A stretch of DNA of 64,000 nt from CAWDPQ01 sp963804245 (GTDB taxonomy: Bacteria > Acidobacteriota > Vicinamibacteria > Vicinamibacterales > 2-12-FULL-66-21): assembly GCA_963804245.1 (NCBI GenBank), contig CAWDPQ010000003.1, forward strand, positions 124,001 through 188,000. Reading direction: 5' to 3'. This document shows, piece by piece, positions 48,231 through 56,819 of this stretch (its first letter is position 1; every line of letters begins with the position of its first letter). The notes beneath the pieces were generated by a model that did not search any database, was not told the origin of the DNA, and worked only from the letters and a program-made list of their open reading frames with translations. The position numbers and the translations under genes are program-made.

Positions 48231-49644
48231 TTAGAGGCCGTAGCGCTGGAGTCGTCTATAGAGTGCGCTTCGGCTCAGCCCGAGGCCTTTTGCCGCCTGG
48301 CTGACGTTCCCATCGTAGCGGGTCATCGCCTTCTTGATCAGGAAACACTCCACGTCTTCCAGGCTCATGTCCTCGAGGCGGCCGCCACCCTCGCGGGTGC
48401 GTGCGAAGCCCCAGATCGCCGGCTTTGATGAGCGGGCCCGGCGCCATCAGCACAGCGCGCTCGATGGCGTGATCGAGCTCGCGCACGTTGCCGGGCCAGG
48501 GATGCTCGAGCAGCATCTGCATGGCGCTGCTCTCGAATCCGGTGAGCCGCTTTCGATAGCGCTGGGCGTGCTGCCGCAGGAAATGCTGCGCGAGCAGCGG
48601 CAGGTCTTCCCGCCGGTCGCGCAACGCAGGGATCCGGATCTCAATCGTGTTCAGCCTGAAGAGCAGATCCTGACGGAACCTTCCCGACGCGACTTCCTCG
48701 GTCAGGTTGGCATTGGTCGCCGAAAGGATCCGAACGTTGACACGACGCGTGCGCGACGATCCCAGGCGCTCGAACTCGCCGGTTTCGATGATGCGCAGCA
48801 GCTTGGCCTGCTGGCTGAGCGGAACGTTGGCGATTTCATCGAGAAAGAGGGTTCCGAGATCCGCGAGCTCGAAGCGCCCGACGCGATCGGTTTTCGCATC
48901 GGTGAACGCTCCCCGAACGTGCCCGAACAACTCGCTCTCGAATACGCCTTCGGACACGCCGCCTGAATTCACGATCACCATGGGCCGCGAGGCGCGGCTG
49001 GAGACGGCGTGGAGCGCGCGGGCCACGACCCCCTTGCCGGTGCCGTTCTCGCCGAGCACGAGCACGTTCGCGTCCGACGGCCCCACGCGGGAAATGACCT
49101 GCAGAACGTTCTGCATCGCGGGCGATTCGGCGATGAGCTTCGGCATGCCCTCGCCGCGCAACAATGAATTTTCCGCCTCGAGACGCTGGCCCTTCCGCAA
49201 CGCCTGGCTCAGTTCGATCTGGGTGCGGATGATGGCCAGCAGCCTCGCGTTGTCCCACGGCTTCTGGATGAAATCCCGTGCGCCGCGCCGCATCGCCTCG
49301 ACCGCGACTTCAACGCTGCCCCAGGCGGTCATCACCACGACGGGGAGCGTGGGATCGAGCCCCTGGATTCGAGACAGCAGGTTCAGGCCTTCCTCTCCAG
49401 ACGTGGTGTCACGCGCGTAGTTCAGGTCGATGAGCGCAACGTCGAACTCACGTGCTTCGAGCGCAGCGAGGACACCAGCCGGCGAGGAAGCCGTTTCGAG
49501 GTGGAAGCCTTCGGCCTTGAGCAGCAGCCGCAGCGCCTCGAGAACATCAGCCTGATCGTCGGCGATGAGCACGCGAGGTTCGGCCGGACGTCCGAGGTTT
49601 CGCTCGGACGCGTTGCGGTCTTTGAGGTGATCGGTGATCAGCAT
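48231..49644 (-). CDS. NtrC-type sigma-54 response regulator (frameshift near C-terminus)
   Basis: About 470 residues when one base is removed. An N-terminal receiver domain (RVLIADDQADVLEALRLLL; phospho-Asp in VALIDLNYA; VVMTAWGSVEVAVEAMRRGA; FIQKPWDN) is followed by the AAA+ domain with Walker A GENGTGKGVVARALH, the sigma-54 contact loop GAFTDA, Walker B LGTLFLDEIANVPL and HPWPGNVRELDHAIERAV. The current frame ends at 48256 with an unrelated tail. Removing one G of the run at 48409-48412 restores GFARTREGGGRLEDMS and a Fis-type helix-turn-helix (NVSQAAKGLGLSRSALYRRLQRYGL split over the two helices) with TAA at 48231-48233. It follows the ADOP permease after 19 bases. Confidence 0.88.
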
Positions 49645-49663
49645 ATTGGTGTCCTGTCGTCGT

Positions 49664-52114
49664 TCATTCCGCCCTCAACGCCAGCAACGGATCGATCTTC
49701 GTGGCCCGCCGGGCTGGGAAGAACGTTGCGACGAACGCGACCGCAGCAAGCAGCAGGGAAGTTCCGACGAACGTCCACGGGTCTCTCACTCTGACGTTCG
49801 GAAGCAAGCGGTCAGGCACCGCCGCCGTGAGAGCCAACGATCCAGCGAGACCGAGGACCAGTCCGAGGCCCACCACCAGCAGCCCGCTGCCGAGGACCAG
49901 TCTCAGCACCGAGGACGGTCTGGCGCCGAGCGCCATGCGGACGCCGATTTCCCGCGTTCGCTGGTTGACCGAGTAGCTTGCCACACCGTAGAGGCCGATC
50001 GACGCCAGCAGCAGCGCCAGCGATCCAAAAACGGTCAGCAGGATGACGTTGGTCCGCAGCGGCGCCAGTGACGTCGACACCTGATCTGCCAAGGTCCGGA
50101 TGTTGAACACCGACAATGTCGGGTCGAGCTGTTGGACTTCGCGACGGATCGCCGGTGCGAGCGCGGCAACGTCTCCTTCCGATCGAACGTGCAGCGTCGC
50201 AGCCGGGTTGTAGTTCTGTCGCAGCGGCTGGTAGATGAACGGAATCGGTTCTTCGCCCACCGCGTTGTACTTGGCGTTCTTCGCGATGCCGATGACCGTG
50301 GTGAAATCGGTGTCACCGAAGAACTTGAAACGCTTGCCGACCGCGTCCTGGCCGGGCCAGAAGCGTTCGGCCATGGTCTCGTTGATGACGACCACGAGCG
50401 GTGCACCGGTCGTGTCCGATGCTGTGAAGTCCCGCCCGCGCACGAGCGGGATGGCCACCGCGTCGAAGTATCCGGTACTGACGGAGTTCACCTGCACGAG
50501 GATCCGATCGCGAGTGGTGGTATCCGTCCCCTCGGGAAACACGCTGCGCAGGAACCCTCCGGCGAGCGGCGGATTCTGCGCAACGGCGGCGTGACGTACG
50601 CCCGGGAGTCCGATCACGCGCTCGGCGATCTGCTGATAGAAAACCTGTCCGCGCTCAGGCGTGTAGCCCTCGCGCCCCAGATTGAATGTCATGATCAGCA
50701 CGCCGCGCCGCTCGAATCCGGTGTCGATCCGCTGCGAGTCCCTCAGGCTGCGCAGGAACAACGTCGCTGCGACGAGCGAGATCAGCGACAACGCGACCTG
50801 CGAAACCACCAGGGCCTGTCGTAGATTGAAGATCGCGAGCCAGCCGCGCCGGGGCGATCCGCTGGGAAGGGTCTCGTTCTTCAGCACGGGGACGACGTCC
50901 GGCCTCGATGCCTGCACGGCCGGGGCCAGGCCGAAGAGAACACCGGTCGCGAGCGCGAGCAACGTGGTGAAAAGCACGACTCGTCCGTCGAGCGCCAGAT
51001 TGTCATCCACCGGCAGCGGCAACGGCAGCGTCGTAGCGGCCAGGGCATCGATCAGCCAATATGCGAGGAGCAATCCCAGCGTGCCGCCGAGCACCGCGAG
51101 CAGCGCGCTTTCCGTCAGCAACTGCCGGACGAGGCGACCGCGGGCGGCGCCGAGCGCCAGCCGGATGGCAATCTCTTTCCGCCGGCGGTTAGCGCGCGCC
51201 AGCATCAGGTTGGCGATGTTCGCGCAGGCGATGAGGAGCACGATGCCGACGACGCCCATCAGAATCATCGAGATCTGCACGACCTGGGCGCCGCCGTTTC
51301 CGTCTGGATTCAAACGCGCGTCGAGCAGCGATCGGGCGCCCGCGCTGCGTCCCTTGTTGTCGTTGGGGAAGGATTGCTCGAGTTGTGCGAACACGGTCCG
51401 CATGTTCGCAGCCGCTTGTTCCACGCCGATGCCGGGCTTCAGCCGGCCGAACGTGAACAGAAACAAGCCGCGTCGCTGCTCGTACCAATCGAAGTTCGGC
51501 TGGAGGACGTCGTGCATCGACATCGTCGTCCACAGAGAGGGTCCCCCGCCGAGAAGGGTCCCCGTGAACCCGCGCGGCGCGATGCCGACGACCGTGAACG
51601 GCGTCCGGTTCAGCGTCAGCGTCCGCCCGACGATCGCGGGATCGGCGCCCAGGCTCCGCTCCCAGAAGCCGTAGCTGACGACGGCAACCGCCGTCGGACT
51701 GCGATCCTCATCCGGCAGGAAGCCGCGACCGAGAAAGGGCTGCGCGCCGAGCAGCGAGAAATAGTTGCCGGACACGAGCTGTGTCGGAATCTGCTCGGAT
51801 TCGTTCCCGTTGCTCCAGTTGACCTGGGCAAACGTGAAGGCCGCCATCGCGCTGAACACCTGGTTCTGGTCGCGCAGGTCTTTGTAGTTGAGATGCGAGA
51901 GCGGCAGGTTGCCGGGATTGCGCTCGTCGGTCATGAAGACCGACGCCAGCGTCGACGGTTCCTCGACCGGAATCGGCTTCAGAATCGCAACGTTGACCAG
52001 GCTGAAGATAGCGGAGTTGGCGCCGATGCCGAGGGCCAGCGAAATCGCGGCAACCGCGGTGAAGACCGGGCTCTTGGCGAGCAGCCGGAACGCGTAACGG
52101 AGATCCTGAAGCAT
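49664..52114 (-). CDS. ADOP/MacB-type ABC transporter permease
   Basis: 816 residues from the ATG at 52114 (MLQDLRYAFRLLAKSPVFTA). The protein has the duplicated layout of the family: an N-terminal helix (AVAAISLALGIGANSAIFSLVN), a MacB-like periplasmic core (LSHLNYKDLRDQNQVFSAMA; VVSYGFWERSLG), an FtsX domain, a long second periplasmic core (GYFDAVAIPLVRGRDF) and a second FtsX domain (FGSLALLLASIGLYGVASYSV; EIGVRMALGARPSSV). Most ADOP permeases are orphans, but this one has an ATPase and a membrane-fusion protein just upstream on the same strand, so it is probably the membrane part of a MacAB-like exporter of peptides, lipoproteins or drugs. No outer-membrane TolC-like gene is next to it. 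Confidence 0.93.
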   Translation of the reverse strand: MLQDLRYAFRLLAKSPVFTAVAAISLALGIGANSAIFSLVNVAILKPIPVEEPSTLASVFMTDERNPGNLPLSHLNYKDLRDQNQVFSAMAAFTFAQVNWSNGNESEQIPTQLVSGNYFSLLGAQPFLGRGFLPDEDRSPTAVAVVSYGFWERSLGADPAIVGRTLTLNRTPFTVVGIAPRGFTGTLLGGGPSLWTTMSMHDVLQPNFDWYEQRRGLFLFTFGRLKPGIGVEQAAANMRTVFAQLEQSFPNDNKGRSAGARSLLDARLNPDGNGGAQVVQISMILMGVVGIVLLIACANIANLMLARANRRRKEIAIRLALGAARGRLVRQLLTESALLAVLGGTLGLLLAYWLIDALAATTLPLPLPVDDNLALDGRVVLFTTLLALATGVLFGLAPAVQASRPDVVPVLKNETLPSGSPRRGWLAIFNLRQALVVSQVALSLISLVAATLFLRSLRDSQRIDTGFERRGVLIMTFNLGREGYTPERGQVFYQQIAERVIGLPGVRHAAVAQNPPLAGGFLRSVFPEGTDTTTRDRILVQVNSVSTGYFDAVAIPLVRGRDFTASDTTGAPLVVVINETMAERFWPGQDAVGKRFKFFGDTDFTTVIGIAKNAKYNAVGEEPIPFIYQPLRQNYNPAATLHVRSEGDVAALAPAIRREVQQLDPTLSVFNIRTLADQVSTSLAPLRTNVILLTVFGSLALLLASIGLYGVASYSVNQRTREIGVRMALGARPSSVLRLVLGSGLLVVGLGLVLGLAGSLALTAAVPDRLLPNVRVRDPWTFVGTSLLLAAVAFVATFFPARRATKIDPLLALRAE

Positions 52115-52117
52115 CAA

Positions 52118-52198
52118 GAAAGGAAGAAGAAAGAAGGAGGAAGGAACAAGGATTTTTCTCTTTCTTCTTCCTTCTTCCTTCCTCCTTCATCCTTTCTT
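52118..52198. repeat. Purine/pyrimidine inverted tract between ATPase and permease genes
   Basis: On the plus strand about 36 bases of nearly pure purine (AAGAAAGGAAGAAGAAAG-type words, 52116-52152) are followed by a short T run and about 44 bases of nearly pure pyrimidine (52155-52200). The two arms are imperfect inverted copies, so the RNA could form a long hairpin, and the DNA has the composition of triplex-forming (H-DNA) sequence. It fills the gap between the ATPase stop and the permease ATG, where a ribosome-binding site is expected; none is visible. Confidence 0.65.
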
Positions 52199-52945
52199 TC
52201 AGTGTTCGATGTGGAAGCCGCTCTCCTCGAGTTCCTTTTCGCCGCGGCCCTTGCTGCCGTCCTCTTCGACGACGCGACCGTCGAACAGATGGATCGATCG
52301 GTCGGCGTGCCGCGCGTAGCGAGGATCGTGGGTGACCATGCAGATCGTCGCCCCCTCGCGGTGCAGCTCGCGCAGCAGCTCCATCACCGCTTCACCGTTC
52401 TTCGAGTCGAGGTTCCCGGTGGGCTCGTCCGCCAGCAGGATCGACGGCGAGCCGGCGACGGCGCGGGCCACGGCGACCCGCTGCTGCTGACCGCCGGAGA
52501 GCTGGCTGGGCAGGTGCTTCGCGCGATGGGCCATGCCGACCTTTTCGAGCGCCGCCATCACCCGCTCCTTGCGCTCGGCCGACTTCATCCCGCGGTACGT
52601 CAGCGGCAGCTCGACGTTCTCGTAGACGTTCAGGTCGCCGATCAGATTGAAGCTCTGAAAGATGAACCCGATCTCGCGGTTGCGCACCCGCGCCCGTTCG
52701 GAGAGCGGCAGGTCCGCAACGGACTTGCCGTTTAGTGTGTACTTGCCTTCCGTCGGCGAGTCGAGCAGACCCAGAATCGACAGGAGCGTTGACTTACCGC
52801 AGCCGGACGGGCCGGCAATCGCGATGTACTCGCCGCTCTTGATCTCGAGGTGAATGCCCGCCAGGGCGTGGGTCTCGACCTCGTCGGTGAAGAACACCTT
52901 CGTCACGCCGTCGAGGTGGATGAGCGGTTGTCCGGCAGTCGTCAT
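52199..52945 (-). CDS. MacB/LolD-type ABC transporter ATP-binding protein
   Basis: 248 residues: Walker A GPSGCGKSTLLSILGLLD, Q-loop FIFQSFNLIGDLNVYENV, signature LSGGQQQRVAVARAVAG, Walker B ILLADEPTGNLD and switch His in MVTHDPRYA. The wording fits the MacB/LolD subfamily that powers permeases with periplasmic domains. A good Shine-Dalgarno, AAAGGAG (52957-52951), is five bases before the ATG. The adaptor gene is 33 bases upstream and the ADOP permease downstream, consistent with one exporter operon. Confidence 0.95.
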   Translation of the reverse strand: MTTAGQPLIHLDGVTKVFFTDEVETHALAGIHLEIKSGEYIAIAGPSGCGKSTLLSILGLLDSPTEGKYTLNGKSVADLPLSERARVRNREIGFIFQSFNLIGDLNVYENVELPLTYRGMKSAERKERVMAALEKVGMAHRAKHLPSQLSGGQQQRVAVARAVAGSPSILLADEPTGNLDSKNGEAVMELLRELHREGATICMVTHDPRYARHADRSIHLFDGRVVEEDGSKGRGEKELEESGFHIEH

Positions 52946-52978
52946 CGTTGCTCCTTTAAATTCAGCTTCCAGCTGTCT

Positions 52979-54238
52979 TCAACTCGATAGCTTGATTCGC
53001 GAATACTCGTCGTAGCTCGACATGTCAGAGAGGATCACCTGATCCCCCGGCTGCAAGCCTTCGATGATCTCGATGGTGTTGACCGAACTGCGTCCGAGCT
53101 TCACGTTGACTCGCGTCGCCTCGCCGTCCGCTCCCACTTTGAACAGACCGACGGTGCTGTTTTCCTGACCGAATGCCGGACGGCCGACGTGAATGACGTT
53201 GTCGAGCAGCTCGAGGCGAATGGTGCCGTCGACGCTGAGGTCGGGCCGCGCGCCGGCAGGCAGTTGACCTTCCAGGATGACGTCCACACCGACCGTCCCG
53301 TTGGCCGACGCGGGGTCTATGCGCGACACACGTCCCTTGACGATGCCGTTGCGGGTATCGACTTCCGCCGGCAGCCCGAGGGTGATGTCCTTGGTCTGCG
53401 TTTCCGCGATCCGCAGCTCCGCCTTCAGGTTGTGTGGGTTCGCCACACGCGCCAGGTTCGCGCCGGGCTGCACCGACGCGCCGACTTCAACCGGCACGAG
53501 CTGCAGCACGCCGTCCATGCTCGACTTCACCTTCAGATCTTCGAGCTGACGCAAGCGAAGGTCGTAGGCGGCCCGACGCTGATTCACGTCCGCTTCCTGC
53601 GGCGCGATCTGCGACTTGATGCCGAGTTGCGTCATCTCCAACCGTCTCTGCTCGATCGCCAGCTGGCTCTTCAGCTCCTCGGCTGCGGCCCGTGATTGCT
53701 TGAGCGCGATCGCCGAAATGAGTTCATCCTTCGCCAGCTGTTCGTTCGCTTCGAGGGTCATCATGGCATTCTTGTATTTCGCCTCGATGCCCGCGACGTT
53801 GGACTGCTGACTGAGAAGGTTGCTTTCGAGCTCCGCCTTGCGATTCTGGAAGGCCGCCTGCGCCGATTGGTGGGCCAGCTCCGCCTCCTTCACCGACTGC
53901 TGCAGCTCCGGGTTACTGAGCTCCAGGATCACCGTGCCGGCCGTCACCTGGGCGCCGGGGCGGAGGATGATGCGCTCGACCCGGCCTTGCGTGGTGGCAG
54001 GAATCCAGCGGATTTCCTCGGGTACCAGCGTGCCGGAACCGCGAACCTGACGGATCATCGGACCGCGCTTCACGGTGTCGACCCAGACGGTCGCGCGTTC
54101 AACGGAGGGAGCCGCGGGCCGAAGACGCGAAACGCCGACAGTTATGAGGACAATGACCACCAGCGCCGCGGCGGCGTAGAGCGCGCGGCGGATTTTCTTC
54201 TTGCGCAAGACGTCCGGGGAACGAGCTATGTCGACCAT
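52979..54238 (-). CDS. HlyD/MacA-type periplasmic adaptor
   Basis: About 419 residues from the ATG at 54238 (MVDIARSPDVLRKKKIRRALY). A single N-terminal membrane helix (AAAALVVIVLITVGVSRL) is followed by a lipoyl-like half motif (GSGTLVPEEIRWIPATTQGRVERI), a long coiled-coil hairpin (about 110-235), the second lipoyl half (MDGVLQLVPVEVGASVQPG) and beta-barrel domains. Membrane-fusion proteins of this sort connect an inner-membrane ABC transporter to an outer-membrane channel. The frame stays open upstream to 54316, but those residues are not adaptor-like. First gene of the adaptor-ATPase-permease-regulator-kinase run. Confidence 0.93.
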   Translation of the reverse strand: MVDIARSPDVLRKKKIRRALYAAAALVVIVLITVGVSRLRPAAPSVERATVWVDTVKRGPMIRQVRGSGTLVPEEIRWIPATTQGRVERIILRPGAQVTAGTVILELSNPELQQSVKEAELAHQSAQAAFQNRKAELESNLLSQQSNVAGIEAKYKNAMMTLEANEQLAKDELISAIALKQSRAAAEELKSQLAIEQRRLEMTQLGIKSQIAPQEADVNQRRAAYDLRLRQLEDLKVKSSMDGVLQLVPVEVGASVQPGANLARVANPHNLKAELRIAETQTKDITLGLPAEVDTRNGIVKGRVSRIDPASANGTVGVDVILEGQLPAGARPDLSVDGTIRLELLDNVIHVGRPAFGQENSTVGLFKVGADGEATRVNVKLGRSSVNTIEIIEGLQPGDQVILSDMSSYDEYSRIKLSS

Positions 54239-54562
54239 TTCAAGGTGCCTCTGCTGCTGATTCCGAGCTCCGGGAGCCGGACCCGGCCAGTGCAGATAAG
54301 CAAAACCGAGTGCCATGCCAGGTAACTGCGTTAACTCTTACAAAGATTAGGGTTGCGTTCCACGGTTGGCTTCGCGTCACGTCTGGTATCTGACCGTCTG
54401 CGAAACCCCGTCGTCCCATAACCGGACAGCGCGTCGTGGTGCCGAATCGCGTCTCGAGGCCGTTCCTGCTGAGGTTTGTCGCTCGAGGTTCGTTACCGTG
54501 ATGGACAATTTGACGAGACCGGGGACCGGCTGGTTTAGAACTATCTGCAGAAAAGGACGGTT
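54239..54562. other. Intergenic region between divergent adaptor and DUF3052-like genes
   Basis: 324 bases without a credible gene; short open frames on both strands have no protein-like character. It must contain promoters for the exporter operon (minus) and the DUF3052-like gene (plus). On the plus strand TTGACG at 54510-54515 with TTTAGA at 54534-54539 (18-base spacer) is a weak candidate. AAGGA at 54553-54557 is a clear Shine-Dalgarno for the plus gene. No sigma-54 (GG-N10-GC) promoter was convincing by eye, although an NtrC-type regulator is in the operon. Confidence 0.4.
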
Positions 54563-55240
54563 ATGGGTTACGACGCCGCCTGCACGATTCGATTCGAGGG
54601 GCAAGTCGCGCGGGGGACTGCCTTACTCGAGCACAAAGACCTGGTCTTCCGCGGTCCGTTTCGACTCGCGATCCCCCTGTCAGAGATCTCCGACGCGCGC
54701 GCCGAGGCCGATACCTTGATGGTGCGTTTCGGCGGCAGGCGCGCCGAGCTCGACATCGGTGCCGCTGCTGCCTCCCGGTGGGCCAAGCGGATCACCAACC
54801 CACCGTCGCGGGTCGACAAACTGGGTATCAAAGCCGGCATGCGGGTGGTGTTCGTGAACCTTCGAGACGACGAGCTGAAGGGGGAGATCGAGCGAGTGGG
54901 TGCGACGGTGCTCGCCCGGATGGCGGCCGGTGCCGACGCCGTCTTTGTGGGCGCAAAGACCGCCAAGGACCTCGAGCGTCTCCAGACGGTGTCGGCGTGG
55001 CTGCAGCCGGCGGGGGCCGCCTGGGTCGTGCGCCGCAAAGGAGATCCGGTGGTGTCGGAGCGCGCATCGATGGCGGCTGGCAAGAAAGCCGGCCTCGTCG
55101 ACGTCAAGGTCGTGAGCTTTTCCGACACCCATACGGCCGAAAAATATGTCATCCCGGTGGGGAAGCGAGCGTCAGCTGCCCGGATTTCGACTCGGTCACC
55201 TCGTACACGCGGATCGCGGCCTTCGCGGGACCGCACGTGA
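54563..55240 (+). CDS. DUF3052-like hypothetical protein
   Basis: 225 residues from an ATG with AAGGA five bases upstream. The first 80 residues form a small beta-rich domain (ACTIRFEGQVARGTALLEHKDL); the next 130 match the DUF3052 pattern (VDKLGIKAGMRVVFVNL, ADAVFVGAKTAKDLERL, WVVRRKG, then LVDVKVVSFSDTHTAEKYVIP). Function of the family is unknown. The natural end is expected soon after KYVIPVGKR (about 55170). The last 20 residues are basic, low in character and overlap the convergent Rieske gene by 92 bases, so a 3' frame error is possible. Confidence 0.7.
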   Translation: MGYDAACTIRFEGQVARGTALLEHKDLVFRGPFRLAIPLSEISDARAEADTLMVRFGGRRAELDIGAAAASRWAKRITNPPSRVDKLGIKAGMRVVFVNLRDDELKGEIERVGATVLARMAAGADAVFVGAKTAKDLERLQTVSAWLQPAGAAWVVRRKGDPVVSERASMAAGKKAGLVDVKVVSFSDTHTAEKYVIPVGKRASAARISTRSPRTRGSRPSRDRT

Positions 55241-55949
55241 CGGTGCCGGTCTCGCAGTCGAATTGCGACCCGTGCCAGAGGCAATGCACCGTTTCGTCGA
55301 CCAGCACGCCACCGGCGAGCGAGCCGCCGCGGTGGCTACAGCGATCGTCGAACGCGGCGAACCCCTTGGACGTTCGCGCCAGCACGACGCGGTGACCGTT
55401 GATGTGCAGGAGTTTCATTTGCCCGGTTTTCAAATCGTCCACGTGTCCGACAGCGAGGGGCTTGCCGCGTCCATCAGTGATCTCTGCCTCCTGCCACTTG
55501 CCCGCGCTGGCATAACGATGGTCGACGCTGATCAAGTTGCGGCTGACGAGCGTTCCACCGAGGTATCCGCTATAGGCCAGCACGCCGGCACCGACGAATT
55601 CGAGCACCAGGGTGAGAACGCCCGGCTGCCAGCCGGCACCCCGCGTCAGCCAGGCTGCGGCAAAGAGCACGAGCGCACTGACATTGCCGAGGGCATGCCG
55701 CGTCGCGCGTGTTTTTGCGGAGCTTGCCGGTGGCACCGTGTAGAGGTAATCAATCAGGCCGGGAATAGCCGCCAGCAGACCGGCAGCGATTCCAGCCACT
55801 TCGAGGTGTCCACCGGTAGTCCAAAAGGCTGGGGCGCCGCGAATGACGCCGATCGCGTCGAAGATCAGCGCGCCCGTCAAGAAAGCGAACGGAAACGGAA
55901 TGAGCGCGGGATGAATCGGGTGCGATTGGTAGTGCGCGCGGCTCCTCAT
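55149..55949 (-). CDS. DUF2231 membrane protein fused to a Rieske [2Fe-2S] domain
   Basis: 266 residues. The N-terminal half has four hydrophobic segments and HPIHPALIPFPFAFLTGALIFD, the DUF2231 pattern with histidines that may bind heme or metal. The C-terminal 100 residues are a Rieske ferredoxin-type domain with cluster ligands in CSHRGG and CLWHGSQFD. The fusion places a one-electron carrier at the inner face or edge of the membrane, suggesting electron transfer for an unknown oxidoreductase. It is divergent from the ClpP-like gene, with starts about 47 bases apart. Confidence 0.85.
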   Translation of the reverse strand: MRSRAHYQSHPIHPALIPFPFAFLTGALIFDAIGVIRGAPAFWTTGGHLEVAGIAAGLLAAIPGLIDYLYTVPPASSAKTRATRHALGNVSALVLFAAAWLTRGAGWQPGVLTLVLEFVGAGVLAYSGYLGGTLVSRNLISVDHRYASAGKWQEAEITDGRGKPLAVGHVDDLKTGQMKLLHINGHRVVLARTSKGFAAFDDRCSHRGGSLAGGVLVDETVHCLWHGSQFDCETGTVTCGPAKAAIRVYEVTESKSGQLTLASPPG

Positions 55950-55996
55950 GTCAGACTCCCGTGCGGTACGATGAATGCGAAGGAAGCGCAGAGCAT

Positions 55997-56779
55997 ATGA
56001 GCGAGCATCTCAACGATCGTCTGCTGACTGAACTGGTCGACGCCGTCAAGGAAATCGTCCGCAAGGAACAGACGGAGAGGGTGCGTGATGTCTACCTCAT
56101 CGGCGATATCGAGAAAGACAGCGCGCGGTCGGTCATCGAACGGTTGCGCGAGCTGGCCAATGATGGCGCCCGCCCCATCACGCTGTACATCAACAGCGCC
56201 GGCGGCAACGTCACGGACGGGCTGGCGATCCATGACGCGATACGCCACCTTGTGTCCCTCGGCGTTCCCATCACGATCGTCGTGCAGGGCATGGCGTACT
56301 CAATGGGCTCCGTGGTTCTGCAGGCCGCCAGCCCCGGGCGCCGCTTTGCCTTCCCCCACTCGTGGATGATGATCCACGAGCCCGCAAAATGGGCAGGCTG
56401 GCAGTCGACGACCGCCGCCGCTCAGCACCTCGATCGCCTGAAGCAAATGCAGAGCCAGATTTATCAGATTCTGTCGGAGCGTTCAGGCAGACCCCTTCGC
56501 CAGATCATTCGCGATACGAAGCGGACCGACTTCTACCTCGATGCTCAGAAGGCCAAGGAATACGGTCTGATCGATGAGGTTCTCGGGCCCGCGGACAAGG
56601 CGCTGGGCGTGGAGGATGCAGCCGTGCTGGCGGGGTCCAGCGATCAGGGCGCGTCGGCGCCGCCCTCGCAGCATCCGACCGAGCTGAGCCCCGCCGCGGC
56701 CGCCAGCGAGCCCCAGCCCCCTCCATCCGACGCCATCGTGAACGTGCTCAGCGGTAAGCGCATGTCACGTAAGGAATAA
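55997..56779 (+). CDS. ClpP-like serine protease with Pro/Ala-rich C-terminal tail
   Basis: About 260 residues from the ATG at 55997. The ClpP fold is clear: VYLIGDIEKDSARSVIERL, YINSAGGNVTDGLAIHDAI, the catalytic Ser in GMAYSMGSVVLQAASPG, the His in SWMMIHEP and the Asp region KRTDFYLDAQKAKEYGLIDEVL. Identity to the canonical bacterial ClpP sequence looks moderate, and a tail of about 60 residues rich in Pro, Ala and Ser follows the core. Acidobacteria often encode several ClpP paralogues; this may be a secondary one. No clpX or tig gene is adjacent. Confidence 0.87.
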   Translation: MSEHLNDRLLTELVDAVKEIVRKEQTERVRDVYLIGDIEKDSARSVIERLRELANDGARPITLYINSAGGNVTDGLAIHDAIRHLVSLGVPITIVVQGMAYSMGSVVLQAASPGRRFAFPHSWMMIHEPAKWAGWQSTTAAAQHLDRLKQMQSQIYQILSERSGRPLRQIIRDTKRTDFYLDAQKAKEYGLIDEVLGPADKALGVEDAAVLAGSSDQGASAPPSQHPTELSPAAAASEPQPPPSDAIVNVLSGKRMSRKE

Positions 56780-56819
56780 GCCGTGAATCCGTGGCACGCC
56801 CGTTGCGAGATGGTCGGGA

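Noticed and set aside
54366..54719. Short open frames on both strands in the adaptor/DUF3052 gap
   Set aside because: No ribosome-binding site, biased composition and overlap with the conserved DUF3052-like start.
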